DNA from: an uncultured Comamonadaceae bacterium | GTDB taxonomy: Bacteria; Pseudomonadota; Gammaproteobacteria; Burkholderiales; Burkholderiaceae_C | Assembly: GCA_937871735.1 (NCBI GenBank) | Contig: CALMOI010000014.1 | Coordinates: 1 to 9,322, forward strand | Length of the DNA: 9,322 nucleotides | Reading direction: 5' to 3' | In this document: positions 1-7,100 of the stretch, in pieces | Layout: each line of letters starts with the position of its first letter | How positions within the stretch are numbered: the stretch's first letter is position 1 | Position numbers and translations under genes: made by a program | Notes under the pieces: generated by a model | Told to the model about the DNA's origin: nothing | The model's input: the letters and a program-made list of their open reading frames with translations, nothing else | The model's database searches: none

Positions 1-336
1 GATCTGCTCGCCGGCCTGGCGGAACAGCTCGAAGCCGGTGCCGCAGATGCGCTGCGCCATCAGCGCCGGCACCTGTTGCGGCACGCCGGCATAGAGGCCG
101 ATGTGGCGCGGCAGGAAGAACTGATCGAAGTCGCCCGGCGCCATGTTGCCGGTGATGACCGAGCCGATGTCCGAGCCCGGCACGCCAGCACGGGCCAGTG
201 CCTCGCGTGCGGCCTTGATGCCGAGGTCGGTCGGCGACACATGGCCGATCGCGCCACAGTAGTCGACCATCGGGGTACGAACGCCGTCGAGCAGCCAGAC
301 GTCGTTGAAGGCGTTGAAGAATCCTTGCTGTGCCAT
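1..336 (-). CDS. Thiolase (acetyl-CoA acetyltransferase family), N-terminal part, cut by window edge
   Basis: The first 112 residues of a thiolase are present; the rest lies beyond position 1. The N-terminus carries the family pattern DGVRTP (residues 17-22), followed by the TDLG element (36-39). The nucleophilic cysteine region reads QRICGTGFE with Cys98, matching the usual thiolase RLCGSG. Thiolases cleave 3-ketoacyl-CoA with CoA to give acetyl-CoA and a shortened acyl-CoA. The gene starts only 14 bp after the feruloyl-CoA synthase stop, so it is probably co-transcribed. In that context its likely substrate is a 3-keto-3-arylpropionyl-CoA, giving vanilloyl-CoA or a similar aryl-CoA; that is inference. 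The ATG at 336-334 was chosen because it follows the upstream stop closely; the Shine-Dalgarno before it is weak. The His and second Cys of the active site cannot be checked because the C-terminus is missing. Family assignment is firm, substrate is not. Confidence 0.9.
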   Translation of the reverse strand, partial: MAQQGFFNAFNDVWLLDGVRTPMVDYCGAIGHVSPTDLGIKAAREALARAGVPGSDIGSVITGNMAPGDFDQFFLPRHIGLYAGVPQQVPALMAQRICGTGFELFRQAGEQI

Positions 337-350
337 GGTGTTGCTTGCTT

Positions 351-2210
351 TCAGATTTGGGGTTTGAGGATGTAGTGCAGCTCGTCAGCGTGCAGCTTGG
401 CCACGGTATCGGCGCGGTGTGTCAGCACGGCGCGCTGGTTGATCGAGCCCTTGTCGGTGATCTCGCCCCGGTCCACGGTCGGCGCATCGGCCAGCAGGCA
501 CAGGCGCGCGATGCGGTTGGCGCTGCCGGTAGCACTCTTGGCCAGTTCGTTGACGACCTGCTGGAACTTCGCCAGCACCGGTGCGCTGTCGACCACCTCG
601 TGCATCGAGGTATCGGCCGGCAGCCCGGACAGCGCGCGCTCGGCCTGGGTCGGGAACACCATGGCGCCGACCTCCTTCAGGTTCAGGCCCGTGATCACGA
701 CATCCTGGATATAGGGCGCACCGGCGGCAATGATCTTGGCGCGCAGCGGACCGACGCTGACGAAGGTGCCGGTGGCGAGCTTGAAGTCCTCGGCGATGCG
801 GCCGTCGAACTTCAGGCCCAGGTGGATGTCGGTCTCGTCGATCCACTTGACCGCGTCGCCCGACTTGAAATAGCCCTCCTCGTCGAAGGCCTCGGCGGTC
901 TCCTGCGGCGCGCGCCAGTAACCCGGCGTGATGTTGGGGCCGCGGTAGCGGATCTCGGTCTTGCCCTGCAGGTCGACCAGCTTGACCTGCATGCCCGGCG
1001 TCGGCACGCCGAGGTCGCCGGCCTTGAGCTCGGGGCCGGTCACGTAGAGGCCGAACGGGCCGGACTCGGTCATGCCCAGGCCCGAGGTCATCACGATGCG
1101 CTGGCCGATCTCCTGCTCGGCGGTCTCGAACAGGCTGTCCCAGATCGGCTGGGCCAGCGCCGCGCCGGCATAGAAGAACATCTGCACCCGCGACAGCAGG
1201 GTCTTGCGCAGCTGGGCATCGGTCTTCATCGCGGCGGCAATCGCCTCGAAGCCGGTCGGCACGTTGAAATACACCGTCGGCGCGATCTCGCGCAGGTTGC
1301 GCAGCGTCTCGTGCATCAGCGCCGGCGTCGGCTTGCCGTCATCGATGTAGAGCGTGCCGCCGTGATACAGCACCATGCCGACGTTGTGGTTGCCGCCGAA
1401 GGTATGGTTCCAGGGCAGCCAGTCGAGCAGCACCAGCGGCTGCTGCGCCAGCACCGGCATCGACTGCACCATCTGCTGCTGGTTGGCGCACCACATGCGC
1501 TGGGTGTTGATGACGGCCTTGGGCAGCTTGGTCGAGCCGCTGGTGAACAAGAATTTGACGATGGTGTCCGGGCCGCTGGCGGCCATGGCGGCGTCCACCG
1601 CCGCGTCGTTGACGGGCGTGGCGCACAGTTCGGCAAAAGTGGTGCTGGTGCGATTCGTCAGCGTGCCTTGGGTCAGCACCACGTCCACATCGTCGCCCAC
1701 CACGGCGCTAATGGCTTTGCCGTAGCGCGCACCATCAGCAGCGAAGACCAAGCCGGGCGTGACGGTGGTCAGCACATGGCGCAGCTTGGCGTAATCAGTG
1801 CTGATCAGCGAGTAGGCTGGTGACGTCGGCACAAACGGCACGCCCGCCACCATGCAACCCAGCGACAGCAGCGCGTGTTCCAGATCGTTTTCTGACAGGA
1901 TGACCACCGGGCGCTCGGCGCTCAGACCTCGGTTGATCAGCCCTTGAGCGATGGCGCGGGCGCTGGCCCAAGCCTCGGCGTAGCTGATGTGTCGCCAGTC
2001 GCCGCTGCTGCCGTCAGCTTGCTTGACGCGGCGGGCCACGAAGGTTTGCTCGGGCTTGACTTGCGCCCAGTGCAGCAGGCGGTCGGTCAGGCGTTCGGGG
2101 TGGGACTCAAGCTGCTGCTCGGCCTGCACGTAGCGCACGCCGGGTGCGCCTTCTTGCACTTGGACGCGGGTCACGCCAAAGCTCAAGGGGCGAAATTGGG
2201 GGGTGGTCAT
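351..2210 (-). CDS. fcs: Feruloyl-CoA synthase (AMP-forming acyl-CoA ligase)
   Basis: A 619-residue ANL-superfamily ligase, close to the usual length of feruloyl-CoA synthases. It activates ferulate and related hydroxycinnamates with ATP and CoA, through an acyl-adenylate, in the cytoplasm. Visible motifs in order: phosphate-binding loop TSGSTKLPK (223-231), GLGMTESGP (377-385) around the A5 Thr-Glu, the hinge-side GRIAEDFKLATG (470-481), and GEITDKGS (582-589), where Lys587 fits the C-terminal catalytic lysine. The open frame runs upstream to 2300, but the ATG at 2210-2208 is preferred. It follows GGAG by about 7-8 bases, and upstream starts would overlap the hydratase gene. It lies 40 bp after the hydratase stop and 14 bp before the thiolase start, consistent with one operon. 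Odd point: glutamine codons are mostly CAA in residues 1-200 but almost all CAG after residue 240 (see findings). Other aryl-propenoate ligases are possible, but the whole sequence reads as feruloyl-CoA synthase. Confidence 0.9.
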   Translation of the reverse strand: MTTPQFRPLSFGVTRVQVQEGAPGVRYVQAEQQLESHPERLTDRLLHWAQVKPEQTFVARRVKQADGSSGDWRHISYAEAWASARAIAQGLINRGLSAERPVVILSENDLEHALLSLGCMVAGVPFVPTSPAYSLISTDYAKLRHVLTTVTPGLVFAADGARYGKAISAVVGDDVDVVLTQGTLTNRTSTTFAELCATPVNDAAVDAAMAASGPDTIVKFLFTSGSTKLPKAVINTQRMWCANQQQMVQSMPVLAQQPLVLLDWLPWNHTFGGNHNVGMVLYHGGTLYIDDGKPTPALMHETLRNLREIAPTVYFNVPTGFEAIAAAMKTDAQLRKTLLSRVQMFFYAGAALAQPIWDSLFETAEQEIGQRIVMTSGLGMTESGPFGLYVTGPELKAGDLGVPTPGMQVKLVDLQGKTEIRYRGPNITPGYWRAPQETAEAFDEEGYFKSGDAVKWIDETDIHLGLKFDGRIAEDFKLATGTFVSVGPLRAKIIAAGAPYIQDVVITGLNLKEVGAMVFPTQAERALSGLPADTSMHEVVDSAPVLAKFQQVVNELAKSATGSANRIARLCLLADAPTVDRGEITDKGSINQRAVLTHRADTVAKLHADELHYILKPQI

Positions 2211-2250
2211 GTCGGGTCTCCGGGCTGTTGTTCTAGGTGGGGGAGCCGGA

Positions 2251-3033
2251 TCAGGCTTTTTGCACCTTGGCGGCGCGGCCTTCCAAGAAGTCGCGCACAC
2301 GCTGCTTGGCCTCAGGGGCGCTTTGGGCGATGGCGGCCATCATGGCTTCGGTGAAAAAGCCTTGGTCTGAGGGCTGCTCGGCAATGCGGGGCAGGGCGTG
2401 CATCAGCGCGTAGTTGGTCAGCGGCGCGTTTTGGGCGATGCGGGTGGCCAGCTCGACAGCCTTGTCAAAGGCCGTGCCTTGGGGCACCAGGTACTGGGCC
2501 ATGCCGATGCGTTCGCCGTCTTCGGCGTTGTAGACGCGGCCCGTGAACATCATGTCGGCCATGCGAGCCGCACCGATCAGGCGCGGGATGCGCACCGCGC
2601 CGCCGCCGCCGACAAAAATGCCGCGCGAGCCTTCGGGCAGCGCATAGAAAGTAGTGCTGTCGGCCACGCGGATGTGGCAGGCGCTGGCCAGCTCCAGCCC
2701 GCCGCCCACCACCGCGCCGTGCAGCGCCGCGACCACCGGCACCGGGCCGAACTGCACCCGCTCCAGCGCGGCGTGCCACATGCGCGAGTGGTACACGCCT
2801 TGGCCTGCGTCGCGCTCCGACAGCTCCGACAAATCCAGCCCAGCGCAAAAGTGATCGCCCTCGCCATCAATCACCGCTGCACGCACGGTGCTGGGCAGAG
2901 ATTCAAAGGTGCGCTGAATGGCCAAGATCAAGCCGTCGTTCAAGGCGTTGCGCTTGGCGGGACGAGTCAAGCGGATGACAGCGATTTCGTTGAATTCGCC
3001 GCGAATGTCGAGATGAAGGTCGGGGTGGGTCAT
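2251..3033 (-). CDS. Enoyl-CoA hydratase/isomerase (crotonase family), hydroxycinnamoyl-CoA pathway
   Basis: A 260-residue crotonase-fold protein of normal family length. Oxyanion-hole segments are HFCAGLDLSEL (61-71) and HGAVVGGGLELASACH (105-120). The two glutamates that activate water in classical enoyl-CoA hydratases appear conserved as Glu114 (GGGLELA) and Glu134 (ALPEGSRG). The known feruloyl-CoA hydratase/lyase (HCHL) has Ser where Glu114 stands, so this enzyme looks like a hydratase rather than a retro-aldol lyase; that reading is inference. Its likely job is hydrating feruloyl-CoA to the 3-hydroxy thioester. It is the first gene of the operon with fcs and the thiolase. The ATG at 3033-3031 has a good Shine-Dalgarno (AGGAG, about 8 bases upstream) and sits just behind a promoter at 3057-3085. 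No 3-hydroxyacyl-CoA dehydrogenase is seen in the window; it may lie past the left edge. The family is firm; the physiological substrate rests on the neighbours. Confidence 0.88.
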   Translation of the reverse strand: MTHPDLHLDIRGEFNEIAVIRLTRPAKRNALNDGLILAIQRTFESLPSTVRAAVIDGEGDHFCAGLDLSELSERDAGQGVYHSRMWHAALERVQFGPVPVVAALHGAVVGGGLELASACHIRVADSTTFYALPEGSRGIFVGGGGAVRIPRLIGAARMADMMFTGRVYNAEDGERIGMAQYLVPQGTAFDKAVELATRIAQNAPLTNYALMHALPRIAEQPSDQGFFTEAMMAAIAQSAPEAKQRVRDFLEGRAAKVQKA

Positions 3034-3052
3034 GTGGGTGGCTCCTGTTGGC

Positions 3053-3083
3053 TTGAATTATGGTTATCAAAAATAACTATATC
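3053..3083 (+). promoter_or_regulatory. Weak candidate promoter for the plus-strand gene, overlapping the operator
   Basis: On the plus strand TTGAAT (3053-3058, four of six) precedes TATATC (3078-3083, four of six) with a long 19-base spacer. It would start transcription near 3090, just before the Shine-Dalgarno of the small ORF at 3104. If real, both divergent promoters share one operator. The spacer length and hexamer quality are poor, so this is tentative. Confidence 0.25.
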
Positions 3084-3085
3084 AA
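3057..3085 (-). promoter_or_regulatory. Sigma70-type promoter of the hydratase-fcs-thiolase operon
   Basis: On the minus strand, TTGATA (3085-3080, five of six consensus bases) is followed by exactly 17 bases and then CATAAT (3062-3057, five of six). Transcription would begin near 3050, leaving a short leader with AGGAG before the ATG at 3033. Spacing, match quality and position make this the best promoter in the window. The start site is predicted, not measured. Confidence 0.72.
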
Positions 3086-3103
3086 GGCTCCAAGAGGATC
3101 AAA

Positions 3104-3196
3104 ATGTCGGTGTTTACCCTGCAAACCAAGTTGCATCGCCGCCGCAAACAGCCCTTGCTAGGACTTACCCTGAGACTTTTTTTGCCCCATGTTTGA
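3104..3196 (+). CDS. Small upstream ORF (30 aa), possible leader peptide coupled to the next gene
   Basis: An ATG at 3104 follows GAGGA (3094-3098) with 5 bases between, a well-placed Shine-Dalgarno. The ORF encodes 30 residues with a basic cluster HRRRKQ (11-16), a Leu-rich tail (LLGLTLRLFLP, 18-28), and a TGA at 3194-3196. The stop overlaps the start of the spermidine-synthase-like gene by 8 bases (ATGTTTGA, 3189-3196). That gene has no recognisable Shine-Dalgarno, so ribosomes ending here could restart on it. No known peptide is recognised. It might be a chance ORF, or the coding sequence may matter less than the coupling. Confidence 0.4.
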   Translation: MSVFTLQTKLHRRRKQPLLGLTLRLFLPHV

Positions 3197-3959
3197 AGAC
3201 ACCGCCAGCCCGTCCACGCTCCAGCCGCAAGTCGGCCATGAAGGCCATCGCCTGACGCTGCGTTTTGATGCCACCAGCATCCAAAGCGCCATGTCGCTCG
3301 ACGACCCGACCCTGTTGGTGCTGGAATACACCCGCGCCATGATGCGATTTCTGCTGATCAACCCCGCGCCGCAGCGCTTGCTGATGGTGGGGCTGGGCGG
3401 CGGCTCGCTGCCCAAGTACTGCCAGCGCTACTTGCCCGATGCCGACATCACCGTGGTCGAGATCAACCCCGCCGTGATTGCGCTGCGCGACACCTTCCAC
3501 GTGCCGCCTGACGGCCCGCGTTTTCGGGTGCTGTGCGCAGACGGCGCAGCGCACCTGCACGCGCTGCGCCACAGCGACGCTGACGCAAGCTACGACGTGA
3601 TCTTGGTGGATGGCTTTGACCTGGGCGGCCAGCCCGAAGCCTTGTGTACGCAAAATTTCTACGATGCCTGCCGCGCCGCCTTGCGCCCGGACGGCGTGCT
3701 GGTGGTGAACTTGGACAGCGACCCCATCGCCACCGAGCCGCTGCTGGCCCGCATCGAACACGCCTTTGACGGCCCGCCCGACAGCTTGCTCACCGAAGGC
3801 GGCAGCAACCGCATTGCGCTGGCGGCCCAGCCTGCTTTGCTGCAACGTGCCCGCGCCCAAGCGCGCCGCCGCTGGCAGGCATTGCCCGAAGTTCACCGCC
3901 AAACGCTCAGTCAATTACCGGCCCCAGCCCGCTCGGAAGGCTGGCCGATATTGGGTTGA
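3189..3959 (+). CDS. Spermidine-synthase-fold (PABS-like) protein, SAM-binding Rossmann enzyme
   Basis: A 256-residue protein with the polyamine-synthase-like layout: a short N-terminal beta region (about 1-45), a helix with LEYTRAMMRFLL (45-56), then a Rossmann SAM-binding domain. Motif I is VGLGGGSLPKY (67-77), the acidic residue binding the SAM ribose is Glu91 (VVEINP, 89-94), CADG (116-119) fits the adenine pocket, and YDVILVDGFD (135-144) takes the place of the catalytic strand. True spermidine synthases usually carry a GGGDGG loop and a DSSDP-type active site. Here these read GLGGGS and DGFDLGG, so aminopropyl transfer is doubtful and the donor and acceptor are unknown. The ATG at 3189 is the first start after an in-frame TGA at 3171 and lacks a Shine-Dalgarno; coupling to the small ORF at 3104 may explain this. 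Transcribed away from the fcs operon. The last 40 residues are Arg/Ala-rich and not diagnostic. Confidence 0.75.
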   Translation: MFEDTASPSTLQPQVGHEGHRLTLRFDATSIQSAMSLDDPTLLVLEYTRAMMRFLLINPAPQRLLMVGLGGGSLPKYCQRYLPDADITVVEINPAVIALRDTFHVPPDGPRFRVLCADGAAHLHALRHSDADASYDVILVDGFDLGGQPEALCTQNFYDACRAALRPDGVLVVNLDSDPIATEPLLARIEHAFDGPPDSLLTEGGSNRIALAAQPALLQRARAQARRRWQALPEVHRQTLSQLPAPARSEGWPILG

Positions 3960-4106
3960 GCCGAGGTGCTGGTGCGACTTTCGAGCCGCAAACTTGGCCG
4001 CCCACTCAAAACCGGCGAAAATAGCCGGTTGACACCCCAACGGGGCTGACCCGCCTAACTGGCACGCGGCAATACCGCCGCCTGCAACCACCATTGAGTT
4101 TCGCCT
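3960..4106. other. Intergenic gap with hairpin, no gene seen
   Basis: A perfect 7-bp inverted repeat, AACCGGC (4010-4016) and GCCGGTT (4024-4030), surrounds a 7-base AT-rich loop. No U-run follows on the plus strand, so it is not a classical intrinsic terminator. Read on the minus strand it is followed by TTTT only. It may end transcripts inefficiently or stabilise the 3' end of the upstream mRNA. A perfect TTGACA (4029-4034) overlaps the right arm and could be a -35 element for the DUF349 gene, but no convincing -10 lies 16-18 bases downstream. Smaller GC hairpins (CCCC/GGGG at 4035-4045, GCGGC/GCCGC at 4066-4081) follow. Confidence 0.35.
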
Positions 4107-7100
4107 GTGACTAACGCTTCTCCCAAAACCCACGACACGCAACAGCTGGATGCCCTGACCGGCGGTGCGTTCACTGCGCCCACTTCTGGCGAGCGCGCCG
4201 CACGCGTTCGCGAATGGCTGGCCACCAACCCCACGCCTGAGCTGATGCAAGAAGTGTTCAAGAAACTCAGCGTCAAAGACAACGGCGCGGCCAAGCCGCT
4301 GCGCGAAAAGCTCGATGACCTGCGCCGCGCCAAAGGCCAAGAAGTGCTGGCCGCCGAATGGGCGACGCGGGGCCAAGCCCTGCTGGACGCGCCGCGTTTG
4401 AACATCGCCGATGCGATGGGCTGGCAGCGTGATGCCGCCAAAGCCGGTGCGCCGCTGTCGCGCGAGCCGCTGTCGTCGATCAAAACCGCGCTGGCCGACC
4501 GCATCAAAGTCGTCGAAGACCTGCAAAACCAAGTCATGGTGCAACGCGAAGCCGCCGTGCTGCTGTCGCAACGCATTGAACTGCTGTCCACCAAGAGCTG
4601 GAAAGACGCACACGCCGTCTCGGCTGCTTTGAGCGCCGACGTGGCCCACTGGCAAGCGCAAGCCGACACGCTGCTGGCCGACGTGAACTGGCCCAATGTG
4701 GACGGCAAATTCCCCTCGATGGTGGATGCCGCCCGCGCCCAGTTGCTGCTGGTGTGGGATGCCTTCAGCGCCGCGCTGGCCCAAACCGAATTGGCCGCCG
4801 CTGATGCCCAAGCGCCGCTGCCGCCCGTGCCCGTGTGGGCTGACGAACTGCGCGCAGGCCGTGGCCTGCCGCCCGAACCCAAGGCTGATGCCAAACCCGC
4901 GCACGCCAAGCCCAAGGCCGACCCGGCAGAGCAAGATGCTCGTCGCCAAAAAGCCGCTGCCGCTGTGATGGAAGTGCTGGCCCGCGTCGAACAAGAAATC
5001 AGCGAAGGCCACGGCAAAGCCACTGCCGGTGCCGCCGCCGCGCTGCGCAACGCCTTCAAAGACCACGGCAAGCATTTGGATGCCGCGCTGGAAGCGCGCA
5101 TTCACGCCGCCTTGACCACCGCTGGTGAACTGGAAGGCTGGCAACGCTGGCGCGCCGACCAACTGCGCGAAGAACTCATCGCCAAGGCCGAAGCCCTGCT
5201 GCAACGCAAGCCCAAAGTCATCAAAGTCAAAGCCCCGCGCGTGCCCGCTGCCCCGGCTGCCGCTGCTGAACCCGCCGCTGAAGTGGCCGTGACCGAAGCG
5301 CTGGACACCACCGCAGTTGAAGTCGCTGCCGCCGAAACTGCTGCCGTTGTCGCTGAAGCCCCCGTGGCCGACGTGCCCGCCGCAGTGGAAGTCGCCGCTG
5401 AAGCCGCCCCCGAGCAAACCGCCGCCGACACCATCGACGCAGCTGCTGAAGCCACACTGGCCGCGCAAGAAGCCACTCCCTTGGTGGCTGAAGCCGCACC
5501 GGCTGACGCGGCACCCGTGCCGGTCATGGGTGGTCGCAAGATGCAAGAAACTCTGCGCAAGCTGCGCGAAGAGTGGAAAGCCATCGACCAAGGCGGCTCG
5601 CCCAACCACGGTCTGTGGAAGCGCTTTGACGAAGCCTGCAACGAAGCCCACAAAGTGGTCGAAGTCTGGCTGGACAAGCTCAAAGCCGAAGCTGCTGCGC
5701 ACCGCGCCCAGCGCTTGGCCTTGGTCGAAGAACTCAAGGCTTGGACACAACGCAACGTCGAACGCACCGAGCCGCATGAGTGGAAGGGCTTCTCGCGCGC
5801 ACTGCACCAGTTCTCTGACCGCTGGCGCGATGCCGGTCACCTGAGCGAAAAAGCCTTCGCTGAGCTGCAACCGCTGTGGAAAGAAACCGTGCGCGCCGCC
5901 GCCGCCCCGCTGGAAGCCGCGCAAAAAGAAAGCCTGGCCCGCCGCCACGCCATGATCGAAGAAGCCACAGCGCTGGGTGCCGCCCCGATGCTGCGCATTG
6001 ACGCCGTCAAAGCCCTGCAACACCGCTGGCAAGCCGAGGCCCAAAGCGTGCCCATGGAACGCAAGGCCGAACAAAAGCTGTGGGATGCCTTCCGCAAGCC
6101 GATTGACGAAGCCTTCAACCGCAAGACCCAAGAGCGCGAAAAAGCCGCCAGCGCCCTGAGCGACCGCGACCGTGTCGTGCTGGACGCTGCCAAGGCTCTG
6201 GAAGCCGCCAACGCCAGCGGCGACGCACAAAAGATTCGCGCCGCAATGGCCGATTTGGACGCAGCCTTGCGCGGCCAAGCCCAAGCCGCCGCCGTGGTGG
6301 CCAGCATGGTTGCCACTCCGGCTGAAACCGAACAGCGCCAAGCCGATGCTGACGCAGCCCAAGCCGCTGACACCGCCGCATCCGCTGAAGCCGCCCCGGC
6401 TGATGCCGACGCTGCCGCCAGCACCGAAGCCGCCGCGCCCGCCGCCCCGGCCAAGCCCGCTGCCAAACCCGTGGTTGCCATGCGCGGCGACGACCGCCCC
6501 GGCATGAAAAAGACTGAAGCCGCACCCGCCGCTGGCCGTGGTGGCAAGTTTGGCGACCGCCGTGATGGCCCGCGCCCCGCAGGCCGCCCCGGTGACAACA
6601 AGTTTGAGCCTCGCCGTGACGAACGCGGCCCGCGTGGTGATGACCGTGGTGGCCGCTTCGGCGACCGCCCGGCCTTTGAAGACCGTGGCCCGCGTCTGGG
6701 CGACACCGCCTTCCGCGCCCAACGCGAAGCTTTGGAACACGCCGAAGCCACGCTGCGCAAGCTGGCCGCACAAGCTCACGGCGAAGCCCTCACGCACCTG
6801 ATGAGCGCCTGGGAGCACCGCGATGCAGCGCAAATCCCGAGCCAACAAGAGTTGGGCCGCGCCGTCACCCCGGCGCTGCGCAGCAGCTGGACGCAAGCCG
6901 TCAGCGCCGCCCCCAAGGGCGATGCCGCCGAAGCCCTGTTGCGCCTGGAAATGGCCGCCGAAGTGCCCACGCCCGCCGAGCACCTCACCGCCCGTCGCGC
7001 CCTGCAACTGAAGCTGTTGACCCGTCGCAACGACCCGGCTCCGACCCAAACCTGGGGTCAAGATGCCGCCCAAGTGCTGGCCAGCGCCTTTGACGCCGCC

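Larger units (their letters stand above)
3052..3086. promoter_or_regulatory. Inverted repeat inside the promoter, likely repressor operator
   Basis: Arms TATGGTTAT (3059-3067) and ATAACTATA (3073-3081) are inverted repeats with one mismatch around a 5-bp centre, caaaa. Outside them, CTTGA (3052-3056) and TCAAG (3082-3086) form a second inverted pair, offset by two bases. The inner palindrome fills the promoter spacer and touches both hexamers, so a bound dimer would block RNA polymerase. Hydroxycinnamate operons are often controlled by MarR-family repressors that release DNA when the CoA thioester is bound. Assigning this site to such a regulator is inference, and no regulator gene is visible in the window. 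Confidence 0.6.

Noticed and set aside
330..1823. A 497-codon plus-strand open frame opposite fcs
   Set aside because: It is antisense to a clear feruloyl-CoA synthase, rich in His/Arg/Gly/Leu without domains, and a typical high-GC shadow.
2211..2300. Longer fcs beginning at 2300
   Set aside because: The extra 30 residues overlap the hydratase gene, are Pro/Arg-rich and unlike the family; the ATG at 2210 has a proper Shine-Dalgarno.
2251..3033. Calling the crotonase a vanillin-forming feruloyl-CoA hydratase/lyase (ech/HCHL)
   Set aside because: The segment GGGLELASACH differs from the GGGFSPLVACD type of HCHL, and both hydratase glutamates are present.
2398..3255. A 285-codon plus-strand frame opposite the crotonase gene and across the promoter
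   Set aside because: It is antisense to a clear crotonase, has no family resemblance, and runs through the divergent control region and into the next gene in another frame.
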